Assembly: GCA_040386335.1 (NCBI GenBank)
Contig: JAZKFT010000012.1
Location: 62,001 to 126,000 of the forward strand
DNA: 64,000 bases
DNA from: JAZKFT01 sp040386335
Lineage (GTDB): Bacteria > Bacteroidota > Bacteroidia > Chitinophagales > Chitinophagaceae
Direction: 5' to 3'
Below, in pieces: positions 25,963-33,645 of this stretch. A program made the position numbers and the translations under genes. How positions within the stretch are numbered: position 1 is the stretch's first letter; each line of letters starts with the position of its first letter. The notes beneath the pieces are model-generated. The model was given only the letters and a program-made list of their open reading frames with translations, had not been told where the DNA came from and made no database searches.

Positions 25963-26388
25963 CTATTTGATTACGAGGTGTAATTTGTATTCGACGGCAC
26001 TTTCGAACCTGTTGGCTTTAACTTCGGTCGGGGTAGTAGAGGTAATGTTAAACGTTCCATTGAGCTTTTTAAATACACCTGTTTCCGCAGGGAAATTTGA
26101 CTGTACGCTCATGGTGCTGGTATTGCCTGCCCAGGTGCCGACGGCATTGGGAAAACCGGGCTTGGTGCCATAAACAGTACCGTCGGTATTAAATTTAAAT
26201 TCATACCCTTCGAATCCGCTGGTAAGATCTGTGGGGCCTTCGTAAAAACTTCTCATGATCCAGGTATTTCCGGTGATAAGGTTCACCAGCAGGTCTTCTT
26301 TTTTCTGCTCAATAATCTTGCTTACACAACCAAAGGCCAGTGACAGCGTCAGTGCCAAAATGGTAAAATAAAATTTATTGCCACGCAT
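25963..26388 (-). CDS. Small lipoprotein of unknown function
   Basis: 141 residues from the ATG at 26388. The signal ends in a lipobox (LAFGC, Cys at about 20). The mature part has WIMRSFYEG, FEGYEFKFNTDGTVYGTKP and VGTWAG, the strand pattern of small lipocalin-like Bacteroidota lipoproteins that report strain or protein state. It lies 34 bp upstream of trmN6 in the same direction. An in-frame ATG at 26433 would spoil the signal peptide. Confidence 0.65.
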   Translation of the reverse strand: MRGNKFYFTILALTLSLAFGCVSKIIEQKKEDLLVNLITGNTWIMRSFYEGPTDLTSGFEGYEFKFNTDGTVYGTKPGFPNAVGTWAGNTSTMSVQSNFPAETGVFKKLNGTFNITSTTPTEVKANRFESAVEYKLHLVIK

Positions 26389-26459
26389 CAGTTTAGGTTT
26401 TGTGAGTGTGTTTGATACTATAAACTTAAACAATAATTGAATGGCAGTTACCGTGCCAG

Positions 26460-28238
26460 CTATTGCTGACCGATATTGATCAGTACACCGGGCTTAACAT
26501 TTGTCTGTGCATTTTTTAAGATCACTGATTTGCACCAGGCATTGGCGGTAACATTTAGTGTATGATTGACCCTTACTTTGTTAAAATACTGTGGCACCTT
26601 GCCGGTGGCCCAAACGGTTGGATCGTTCCAGTTTCCCGCCTTTACGGTCGCAAATTCAGGATAAAATTCAATGACAAAAGTACCCAGCGTTTTGCTGGAA
26701 TGTTTGGGCGCTACCGGCGATGTTCCTGTAAGTGGTGCAACGGCAGTAAGGGTCATATTTACAGGAATGGAACTGCTGGTATAGGTGCCGGTATCGACTG
26801 GTGTACGCAGCGAATATTGAACGTCAAAGACCGCATATGAAACATTTGCCATTGCCGGGTTGATCAAGGGTACCGGCACAATATTTTGCCCGGTGTAGTT
26901 TTGAACGGTTATGTAATATTTGTGCGGCTCGTACCGGTTTTGCCTTACAAAATAATAGTTGGCTGCGGGGTGGGCATTGGTATGTGTAGAATTGGAATCT
27001 ACACGATAAAGACTTTTCCAGGCAGCAAATGTTTTTTCACTGAATGGATTCGGAACATTGGCCTGGTTGGTAAAGTAGGTATTAAAGTCCCAGTTGGCAA
27101 AGGGTGGTGAATCATTCACCTGTTCAATCAACTGCCTTGCATTATTGGGCAGGTAGTTACTTTTATACGCGTAAATAAAGTTATTTCTAAACGAGCCGGA
27201 ATCCCACTTGTGCAACAGCAGCGGCGCAGGATCGCCATACAGGTGGTTGTTGTTGAATTTTACATTTACATCCCAAAGGGTTTCGTCTTCAGTTCCTAAT
27301 TCCACATTTTTTCTTTGACTGGAATACGGCATATAGGAAGCCTGTGTGTTATCGGTAGTGTCCCTGTAAAATATACTGCTGGTTACAGTAAAATTTCGCA
27401 CCCTGGCATTGTTGCTTGCATTGGCGCCGGCAGCCAGCAGGTTCATCCGCCGGCTTTGGTTGCTGGCGGTATTGGCCCCTGAATTAAAAACGGTACAGCT
27501 GTCTATCAGAAATCCACGCAGAAAGTCGCTGGAAGATGAGTAGAACTGTATGCCAATACTAAAGCCATTAAAAACAAAGCTATTTACAAGCCGCTTTGGT
27601 TGGGCTTCATCACTGTTTTGAACATAGAGGCCAGGGCCATGGCCGCGGCTGGTATTCGTGTAGCCGTTATTAAAAACAAAGCAGCCGTAAACTTCTGCAT
27701 TTAACGAGGTGCTCCAGTAGCCAATACCACCTCTTGGGCAGTTATGAATGCTGCAGTTAATAAGTTTAGCAGATTGACCATAGATATACACGCCGTTTGC
27801 GGTATAAATGTCCGGTGGCGGATCTACACTACCAGCTGATATCCTGGTGCTGGCATTGGTGGTTATTTCCAACCCTATAAAATGGCTGTACTGGCCGTTG
27901 ATGGTAAGTACCACCTCATCGGAAATAGTGCTGGAATTGCCCATTAAAACGGCCCTTTCGTTGGGGTAATTTCTAACGACGACAGGTGCTACACCAGTTC
28001 CGCTGAGGCCGCTGCTGAAATGGCCGAGGTATACACCACCCCTGAGCCAAACGGTATCACCTGGCAGCACCAGGGTGGATGGCCGCGACAATCCGTAAGA
28101 AATAGGCCATGGGCTTGTGAAACTTCCTGAATTGGTCGTTAACCCATTTACGGATACATACCAAGACCCGGCTAAAAGCCGGGCCGGTAAAAAGGATAAT
28201 AAAAATAGGGTGACAATCACACACACCGCTCTTTTCAT
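26460..28238 (-). CDS. Secreted right-handed beta-helix protein
   Basis: 592 residues from the ATG at 28238. A signal peptide is followed by WYVSVNGLTTNSGSFTSPW and TVWLRGGVYLG, the usual start of parallel beta-helix proteins, then repeats such as HFIGLEITTNA and AKLINCSIHNCPRGGIGYW. These proteins often bind or cut polysaccharide. No catalytic set is clear. The last 60 residues (NWNDPTVWATGKVP onward) are a separate module, also found at the end of the SBBP protein. Function unknown. Confidence 0.75.
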   Translation of the reverse strand: MKRAVCVIVTLFLLSFLPARLLAGSWYVSVNGLTTNSGSFTSPWPISYGLSRPSTLVLPGDTVWLRGGVYLGHFSSGLSGTGVAPVVVRNYPNERAVLMGNSSTISDEVVLTINGQYSHFIGLEITTNASTRISAGSVDPPPDIYTANGVYIYGQSAKLINCSIHNCPRGGIGYWSTSLNAEVYGCFVFNNGYTNTSRGHGPGLYVQNSDEAQPKRLVNSFVFNGFSIGIQFYSSSSDFLRGFLIDSCTVFNSGANTASNQSRRMNLLAAGANASNNARVRNFTVTSSIFYRDTTDNTQASYMPYSSQRKNVELGTEDETLWDVNVKFNNNHLYGDPAPLLLHKWDSGSFRNNFIYAYKSNYLPNNARQLIEQVNDSPPFANWDFNTYFTNQANVPNPFSEKTFAAWKSLYRVDSNSTHTNAHPAANYYFVRQNRYEPHKYYITVQNYTGQNIVPVPLINPAMANVSYAVFDVQYSLRTPVDTGTYTSSSIPVNMTLTAVAPLTGTSPVAPKHSSKTLGTFVIEFYPEFATVKAGNWNDPTVWATGKVPQYFNKVRVNHTLNVTANAWCKSVILKNAQTNVKPGVLINIGQQ

Positions 28239-28373
28239 GCACACACAAAATTTAATCAGACATGACTGTAAAAATCATGCCTGAAGACAATTTTCATAGA
28301 ATTGGATATATTATTAACAGAAAGGCCCAACAAAAGCTGGGACCATTCTGAATATTTAAGAATCAACCTGTTA

Positions 28374-29585
28374 TCAGGCTACGGCCTTATTAACAAGGTC
28401 AGCAGCTTCACTTAAAAGAATCGCACTCTGCACTTTTAATCCACTCTCGTCTATTAGTTTCTTGGCTTCCGTAGCATTGGTACCCTGGAGGCGAACAATG
28501 ATAGGAATATTGATCTCACCAATGGTTTTATAGGCATCGATTACACCCTGGGCCACACGGTCGCAACGAACAATACCGCCAAAAATATTGATCAGGATGG
28601 CTTTTACTTTTGGATCTTTCAGGATGATACGGAAACCGGCTTCCACAGTTTGCGCGTTGGCACTGCCACCCACGTCCAGGAAGTTGGCTGGTTCGCCGCC
28701 GCTTAATTTGATCATATCCATCGTAGCCATAGCCAGGCCGGCGCCATTTACCATACAGCCTACATTGCCATCCAGTTTCACAAAATTCAGGTTGAACTGG
28801 CCGGCTTCTACTTCTGTAGGATCTTCCTCGGTCACATCTCTTAAAGCCGCAAGGTCATTGTGCCGCATCAGCGCATTTTCGTCAAGGCTCATTTTGCAAT
28901 CCACGGCGATCATTTTATCGTCGCTGGTTTTAAACAAGGGGTTTATTTCTACCATGCCGCAATCAAGGCCTACGTAAGCGCTATATAAATTGGTTACAAA
29001 TTTTACACAGCTTTTAAAAGCATCACCACTAAGGCCCAGGTTAAAGGCGATCTTCCGCGCCTGGAAACCTTGTAATCCGCCAGCCGGGTGAACCCATTCT
29101 TTAAATATCTTATCGGGGGTATTGTGGGCCACTTCCTCAATGTCCATTCCACCTTCGGTGCTGTACATGATCACGTTCTGGCCTTTGGCCCTGTCCAGCA
29201 ATATTGACAGGTAGAATTCTTTTACGGGGTTCGGGCCTGGATAGTACACATCCTGGGCTATTAAAATTTTGCTTACCTTTTTTCCGGCAGGACCGGTTTG
29301 GATCGTAACCAGGGTGCCTCCTAAGATATTGCGGGCAATGGTCGTTACATCTTCCAGGCTTTTGGCAACCGCCACACCTCTTTGTTCTTTACCAACTATT
29401 TTCCCTTTGCCACGGCCACCTGCATGTATCTGGGCTTTTATTACAGCAAATGAGTTGCCAGTCTGGGTCTTTATCTGGCGGTAGGCTTCTTCAGCACTCA
29501 TTACGTTATCTACTGCAATGCCTTCCTGAACAGGGACATTGTATTTTTTCAGTAATTCTTTCGACTGGTATTCATGCAAGTTCAT
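28374..29585 (-). CDS. sucC: Succinyl-CoA synthetase, beta subunit
   Basis: 403 residues, full length. It starts MNLHEYQSKELLKKYNVPV and has the ATP-grasp region with KAQIHAGGRGKG, IEINPL-type text (GMVEINPLF) and FLDVGGSANA near the CoA-facing part. It forms the TCA-cycle enzyme with SucD, converting succinyl-CoA to succinate with ATP or GTP formation. sucD is not next to it; the neighbours are unrelated. A promoter-like TATATTCG with TTTC 17 bases upstream lies just before the start. Confidence 0.95.
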   Translation of the reverse strand: MNLHEYQSKELLKKYNVPVQEGIAVDNVMSAEEAYRQIKTQTGNSFAVIKAQIHAGGRGKGKIVGKEQRGVAVAKSLEDVTTIARNILGGTLVTIQTGPAGKKVSKILIAQDVYYPGPNPVKEFYLSILLDRAKGQNVIMYSTEGGMDIEEVAHNTPDKIFKEWVHPAGGLQGFQARKIAFNLGLSGDAFKSCVKFVTNLYSAYVGLDCGMVEINPLFKTSDDKMIAVDCKMSLDENALMRHNDLAALRDVTEEDPTEVEAGQFNLNFVKLDGNVGCMVNGAGLAMATMDMIKLSGGEPANFLDVGGSANAQTVEAGFRIILKDPKVKAILINIFGGIVRCDRVAQGVIDAYKTIGEINIPIIVRLQGTNATEAKKLIDESGLKVQSAILLSEAADLVNKAVA

Positions 29586-29608
29586 GGCGGAGAATTTTTT
29601 TGGTGGTG

Positions 29609-29637
29609 CGAATATAAGACCGCAGGCTGAAAAGAAA
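29609..29637 (-). promoter_or_regulatory. Putative sucC promoter
   Basis: On the minus strand TTTC (29637-29634), 17 bases, then TATATTCG (29616-29609), about 24 bases ahead of the start codon. It is close to the Bacteroidota -33/-7 layout but not exact. Confidence 0.35.
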
Positions 29638-29757
29638 GGTGGCTAATTCGCTCCGGGTGTATTTCAAGTTGTCGCGGCTGTAAAGGACGTCAGCAGAGGC
29701 GATAGCCATGGACTTTATCTCTTCTGGCAACAATACAATATTAAATGTGTGCCATTG

Positions 29758-30315
29758 CTAGGTTTGGTCGTCAAAATCATACCAATTGTCACCATGTAGT
29801 TCTCTAAGTTCTGCATCTTTATGTTGCTTGTCTATTATACTTTGGATATCTGCCATTTGGCAAAGTCCTAAAACTTTCTTTTCGTCCCATTTGTAAGTAA
29901 TATGCTTTTCTGTTTCGTAGGGCAACCGCTTAAGTATGTCGGGAATTTCATACTCAAAAGTCAGGATGCAAAGATGTTTGTGTCCATGTTCAATCGAGTC
30001 CAACGGATACCAACCCTCATAGATTGATTGTGTCAATGTGAATTTTGTATGGCTATAAATCGCCGCATTGTCGTAATTAAAAATGCAGTCGAACTGTTTG
30101 GGGATGTCGAAATCTGCATATGCATAAGTAGTAAAAACTGCAAGTTCTTTTTCGGGATGTGTCCAGTTTAAAAACCTTTCGTAAGCAATACCCTTTTCTT
30201 TATCCTTACAGCGTCTTACAGTTTCCGCTTTAAACGCTGTGATTGTTTTATCGGAAAGAATAAATATTGCCTGCAGAAATTTTTCAGACGGTCTGCAAAG
30301 GTCTTCTTTCAACAT
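29758..30315 (-). CDS. Hypothetical protein
   Basis: 185 residues, soluble, no signal peptide, no motif that I recognise. It is rich in aromatic and charged residues (TTYAYADFDIPKQFDCIFNY), with a charged C-terminal third (IDKQHKDAELRELHGDNWYDF). It stands alone between sucC and the esterase gene. A real gene is likely from the clean reading frame and its codon use. It is somewhat richer in A and T than its neighbours. Confidence 0.6.
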   Translation of the reverse strand: MLKEDLCRPSEKFLQAIFILSDKTITAFKAETVRRCKDKEKGIAYERFLNWTHPEKELAVFTTYAYADFDIPKQFDCIFNYDNAAIYSHTKFTLTQSIYEGWYPLDSIEHGHKHLCILTFEYEIPDILKRLPYETEKHITYKWDEKKVLGLCQMADIQSIIDKQHKDAELRELHGDNWYDFDDQT

Positions 30316-30388
30316 AAGCTACATTGATATTTTGTGACGTACAACATTTGACGTGCATTTACTGCAAGCACAATTCAGTATCTAAATC

Positions 30389-31255
30389 CTAATTTTTTTG
30401 CCCCGTGTTTTTGTCAAAAAACCGCCGGAAGAACAGCAGGTGGTATGGGATGGTGTTTTTCCAATAATTCCAATCGTGTTTGCCCGGCCGTTCCGTATAA
30501 TCGTGGGGGATTTTTAGTTGCAATAATTTTTCGTTCAGCTTCCGGTTACCCTTGATAAAAATGTCTTCAATGCCACAGTCAAAAAATATTTCCAGGGAGT
30601 CTTTCGGATAGCGTTCGATAAGATTCAGTATGGTATATCTGCTCCAAACAGTTGTATCACCAATTCTTTTATTGATGTCGAATTTGTTCTTCGATTCAAG
30701 CAAGTCCACACCACCGCTCATGGAAGCAACAGCGCCAAATATATCCGCATGGCGAAAGGCCAGCCAAAAGGCTCCATGACCACCCATACTCAAACCGGTA
30801 ATGGCCCGGTGATGCCGGTCGGGTATCGTACGGTAAGCCGAGTCAATAAACTTCGGAACTTCGATGCCCACATGGGTTTCGTAACGGTAGCTGTCATCAA
30901 CCGGGCTGTCAAAATACCAGCTGGCATAAGCACCGTCCGGGCAAACGATCAGGCATTGATATTGGTCGGCATAATTCATCAGCAATGGCTCTTTGATGAT
31001 CCAGTTACTGAAATTTCCGCTCCAGCCATGCAACAGGTACACTACCGGAAATTTATTCTTCTTTTTTTTGTGGCTGTCGGGTTTTATCACCACGCATTTA
31101 ATCTCCTTATGCATGGAATTGCTGTAAATAATTACTGTATCCACAGTGCCGGCAATGCAGTAAAAACTAGTCTGTAAGAAAAATAGGCAAATTGCCAGCC
31201 ACTTTAAATAAATGCGGGCATGCCGTGGGACTGCTTTCGTTCCGGGAATCATCAT
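30389..31255 (-). CDS. Exported putative esterase (alpha/beta hydrolase)
   Basis: 288 residues of the esterase D/S-formylglutathione hydrolase-like family. A signal segment covers 10-35 (WLAICLFFLQTSFYCIAG). The core has VVYLLHGWSGNFSNW (oxyanion side), the nucleophile in GLSMGGHGA, and a late His in PGKHDWNYW. It is probably periplasmic and removes acyl groups, perhaps from polysaccharides. Its start overlaps the stop of aat by four bases (ATGA), so the two are co-translated. Confidence 0.85.
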   Translation of the reverse strand: MMIPGTKAVPRHARIYLKWLAICLFFLQTSFYCIAGTVDTVIIYSNSMHKEIKCVVIKPDSHKKKKNKFPVVYLLHGWSGNFSNWIIKEPLLMNYADQYQCLIVCPDGAYASWYFDSPVDDSYRYETHVGIEVPKFIDSAYRTIPDRHHRAITGLSMGGHGAFWLAFRHADIFGAVASMSGGVDLLESKNKFDINKRIGDTTVWSRYTILNLIERYPKDSLEIFFDCGIEDIFIKGNRKLNEKLLQLKIPHDYTERPGKHDWNYWKNTIPYHLLFFRRFFDKNTGQKN

Positions 31256-31902
31256 TTCTTGTTTTTTATCAATTGCTTCAAAAGGGTCAAAAATTCATTC
31301 CGGCCAATCATCCGGGCACCCAGGCTTTCGAGGTGTGCGGTGTAGACCTGGCAATCAATCAGTTGAATGTTTTGTTTTTTCATCTCGCCAACTGCTGCGA
31401 TAAATGCTGCTTTACTGGCATTGCTTACTTTGCTAAACATGCTTTCGCCAAAAAACACCTGGTCTATTTTAATACCGTAAAACCCGCCCACCAATTCCTC
31501 GTTTTGCCAGGCTTCGTAGCTGATTGCATAGCCTGATTGATGCAATTCTGAGTAGGCTTGTACCACATCTTCATTGATCCAGGTGCCGTCCTGGCCCTTT
31601 CTTTCTGTATACTGGCAATTTCGGATTACCTGTAAAAAATCCTTGTTTGACGTAATGGAGAAGTCCTGGCGCTTTAACACCTGCTTCATGCTTTTGCTCA
31701 CTTGCAAGTTGTCGGGAAACAATACAAATCTTGGGTCGGGGTTCCACCAGATAGGCACAGGGCCCTCATACCAGGGGAAGATTCCGCTGCTGTAAGCCAG
31801 TAATAGTCTTTCCATGCCCAGGTCGCCGCCCATACATAGCAGCCCGTCTTCGTCTGCATCTTCGGGTGGCGGAAAAATGAGTTTATTGGAAAGGAGGATC
31901 AC
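31252..31902 (-). CDS. aat: Leucyl/phenylalanyl-tRNA-protein transferase
   Basis: 216 residues, full length. Family marks are FPPPEDADEDGLLCMGGDL, GIFPWYEGPVPIWWNPDPR and the later VGGFYGIKIDQVFFGESMFS. It adds Leu or Phe from tRNA to the N terminus of proteins, marking them for ClpAP in the N-degron pathway. First gene of a two-gene unit with the esterase. Confidence 0.95.
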   Translation of the reverse strand: MILLSNKLIFPPPEDADEDGLLCMGGDLGMERLLLAYSSGIFPWYEGPVPIWWNPDPRFVLFPDNLQVSKSMKQVLKRQDFSITSNKDFLQVIRNCQYTERKGQDGTWINEDVVQAYSELHQSGYAISYEAWQNEELVGGFYGIKIDQVFFGESMFSKVSNASKAAFIAAVGEMKKQNIQLIDCQVYTAHLESLGARMIGRNEFLTLLKQLIKNKK

Positions 31903-31956
31903 TTTTTACATGTTGATGTAAAATGAAATTAGGGAATAGAATGATTCATTGGGTTT

Positions 31957-32132
31957 CGTTGGCTGAAGCCAACGGGAATGGATGTAAGCGGGATGAGTTT
32001 TTAAACTAAAAAAGGAAGCAAGCATCGATGGTGATGTCGTTGGCTGAAGCCAACGGGGATGGATGTAAGCCGGATGACTTTTTAAACTTAAAAAAAGAAG
32101 CAAGCATCCATGGCCGATGGCTTCAGCCAACG
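31957..32132. repeat. REP-like repeats with CGTTGGCTGAAGCCAACG palindrome
   Basis: Two 81-bp units start at 31957 and 32038. Each opens with the palindrome CGTTGGCTGAAGCCAACG (8-bp arms, two-base loop) and runs through a conserved GGATGTAAGC..GGATGA and AGCAAGCATC. A half-copy in the opposite direction (GGCTTCAGCCAACG, 32119-32132) closes the set. The layout is that of a REP/BIME cluster. The open frames across it are repeat artefacts. Confidence 0.85.
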
Positions 32133-32153
32133 GAAAACGGAGAGGAAATCAAA

Positions 32154-33218
32154 TCATAAATCCACAACAGGCCAGCCTTCACTATCCCAACGCAATTTCT
32201 CCATCCGTAATTTCGATCTGCCATTATCGCCAGCATCATAACCATGGAAAATAAGCCAGTCGACACCATCGAAACTTGCCACCGCATTGTGGCCAACACC
32301 GTACCATTTTTCGTTACCTGCCAGCACTATTGTTCCACCGGCATTGGCCATGGAAATGCCGGCGTTATCCAGGTAAGGTCCTTGAACGTTTTTACTCCGG
32401 CCAACGATCATTTTATAGGTACTCTTTACCCCTTTACAGCAATAATCAATCGAGGCAAAGAGGTAGTAGTAGCCATTTTTGTGAAAAATAAATGGCGCTT
32501 CGATTGCATTGCCGCCAGCATCTTTTGGGTTGTCATCTACCGCGGGAGGGTTGTCTTTTGACCGTTCTTTTTTGCGGCTGGCAATTGTTGGCAAATTCTG
32601 CGGATTTTCTGCAATGCCCAGCCGGTCTTTGTTGAGTTTAACCAGTTTAAGTCCGTCCCAAAATGAACCGAAACTGAGCCAGGGCTGGCCTTTTTCATCG
32701 GTGATGATATTGGGGTCTATGGCATTCCAGTTTGTTTTACCCGGGTACGATTGAATCACCCGCCCATGATCGGTCCACATAAAATCTTTTGAATCGGGGT
32801 CGAGGGTTTTATTAGTAGCTACGCCAATGGCGGATGTGTTTTTTCCAAAAGCCGAAACAGAATAATAGAGATAAAATAAGCCGTTATGGTAACTGATATC
32901 CGGTGCCCAGATATGGCCCCGGAAACCCGGAATGGTATCCAATGCCCACTGGGGCGCTTTGTCAAACACCGGTTTCTCTTTTCTCCATGTTGTAAGGTCG
33001 GATGAACTGTACGCAGAGATGCCGCCGCCAGTACAGAAAAGATAGTATTTGGAGCCTTCTTTTATCATCACCGGATCATGCACCGGGGTTTGCGCTGTGG
33101 TGGTAATTGTGCCTACAGGTGGGCCCTGTGGTCTTCGCCTGGTAGTGTCTGTAGAATTGGTTTGCGACCAGGAAAAACCGGCGGTTAATGCCAACAGAAA
33201 TGAAAGAAATGTTTTCAT
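32154..33218 (-). CDS. GH43 endo-arabinanase-type enzyme
   Basis: 354 residues with a signal peptide (1-18). Five-bladed propeller with the GH43 catalytic set: Asp48 in VHDPVMI (base), Asp168 in AIDPNI (pKa modulator) and Glu240 in AIEAPF (acid). GHIWAPDISYHNGLFYLYYS and the SFWDGLKLV segment fit arabinan endo-1,5-alpha-L-arabinanase best. It has no lipobox, so it may be periplasmic. Last gene of the arabinan locus, behind a repeat-filled spacer. Its stop codon lies in the AAATCATAAATCC spacer repeat. Confidence 0.9.
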   Translation of the reverse strand: MKTFLSFLLALTAGFSWSQTNSTDTTRRRPQGPPVGTITTTAQTPVHDPVMIKEGSKYYLFCTGGGISAYSSSDLTTWRKEKPVFDKAPQWALDTIPGFRGHIWAPDISYHNGLFYLYYSVSAFGKNTSAIGVATNKTLDPDSKDFMWTDHGRVIQSYPGKTNWNAIDPNIITDEKGQPWLSFGSFWDGLKLVKLNKDRLGIAENPQNLPTIASRKKERSKDNPPAVDDNPKDAGGNAIEAPFIFHKNGYYYLFASIDYCCKGVKSTYKMIVGRSKNVQGPYLDNAGISMANAGGTIVLAGNEKWYGVGHNAVASFDGVDWLIFHGYDAGDNGRSKLRMEKLRWDSEGWPVVDL

Positions 33219-33251
33219 AAGGGCCGGTTTATTTTTATTATGGTACCTGTA

Positions 33252-33275
33252 GGGGCGGACCTATGTGTCCGCCCC
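33252..33275. repeat. REP-like palindrome, GGGGCGGAC type
   Basis: GGGGCGGAC, loop CTATGT, GTCCGCCCC: nine paired bases on each side. The loop and outer bases equal those of the five-copy array at 33355-33645 read on the other strand, while the inner stem bases differ in a paired way. Confidence 0.8.
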
Positions 33276-33354
33276 TGACTTTAGGAGGCCATCGAATTTT
33301 TCCAACACCAAATTTCGATCTGTATTTTAATAATGCATGCAATCGTCACATTCA

Positions 33355-33645
33355 GGGTTGACACATAGGTCAACCCCTACATTCGAACCTCCCTTCATAT
33401 TTCACGCATTCGTCAAATTCAGGGTTGACACGCAGGTCAACCCCTACATTCGATCCTCCCTTCATATTCACGCATTCGTCACATTCAGGGTTGACACGCA
33501 GGTCAACCCATACATTCGAACCTCCCTTCATATTTCACGCATTCGTCACATTCAGGGTTGACACGCAGGTCAACCCCTACATTCCGACCTTCCTTCATAT
33601 TTCATGCATTCATCAAATTCAGGGTTGACACATAGGTCAACCCCT
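33355..33645. repeat. Five tandem 66/67-bp repeats with GGGTTGAC/GTCAACCC hairpin
   Basis: Units begin at 33355, 33422, 33488, 33555 and 33622. Each carries GGGTTGAC, a six-base loop (ACATAG or ACGCAG), GTCAACCC, then CTACATTCG, CTTCATATT and CACGCATTCGTC. The whole unit is conserved, with no variable spacers. The last unit runs into the end of the GH51 gene and provides its TAG stop. Together with 33219-33354 it fills the 425 bp between GH43 and GH51. Confidence 0.9.

Noticed and set aside
28319..28351. Terminator after sucC
   Set aside because: The hairpin has a mismatch in its core and only a very short T run, so it is too weak to call.
31906..32130. Minus-strand protein with HPAYIH.RWLQPT repeats
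   Set aside because: It is a translation of the palindromic repeat cluster.
33337..33628. Small plus-strand proteins with repeated VDTQVNPYI text
   Set aside because: They are translations of the tandem repeat; the frames follow the repeat unit and have no other support.
33355..33645. CRISPR array
   Set aside because: The units are 66/67 bp and conserved over their whole length. There are no unique spacers and no cas genes; it is a tandem REP-like array.
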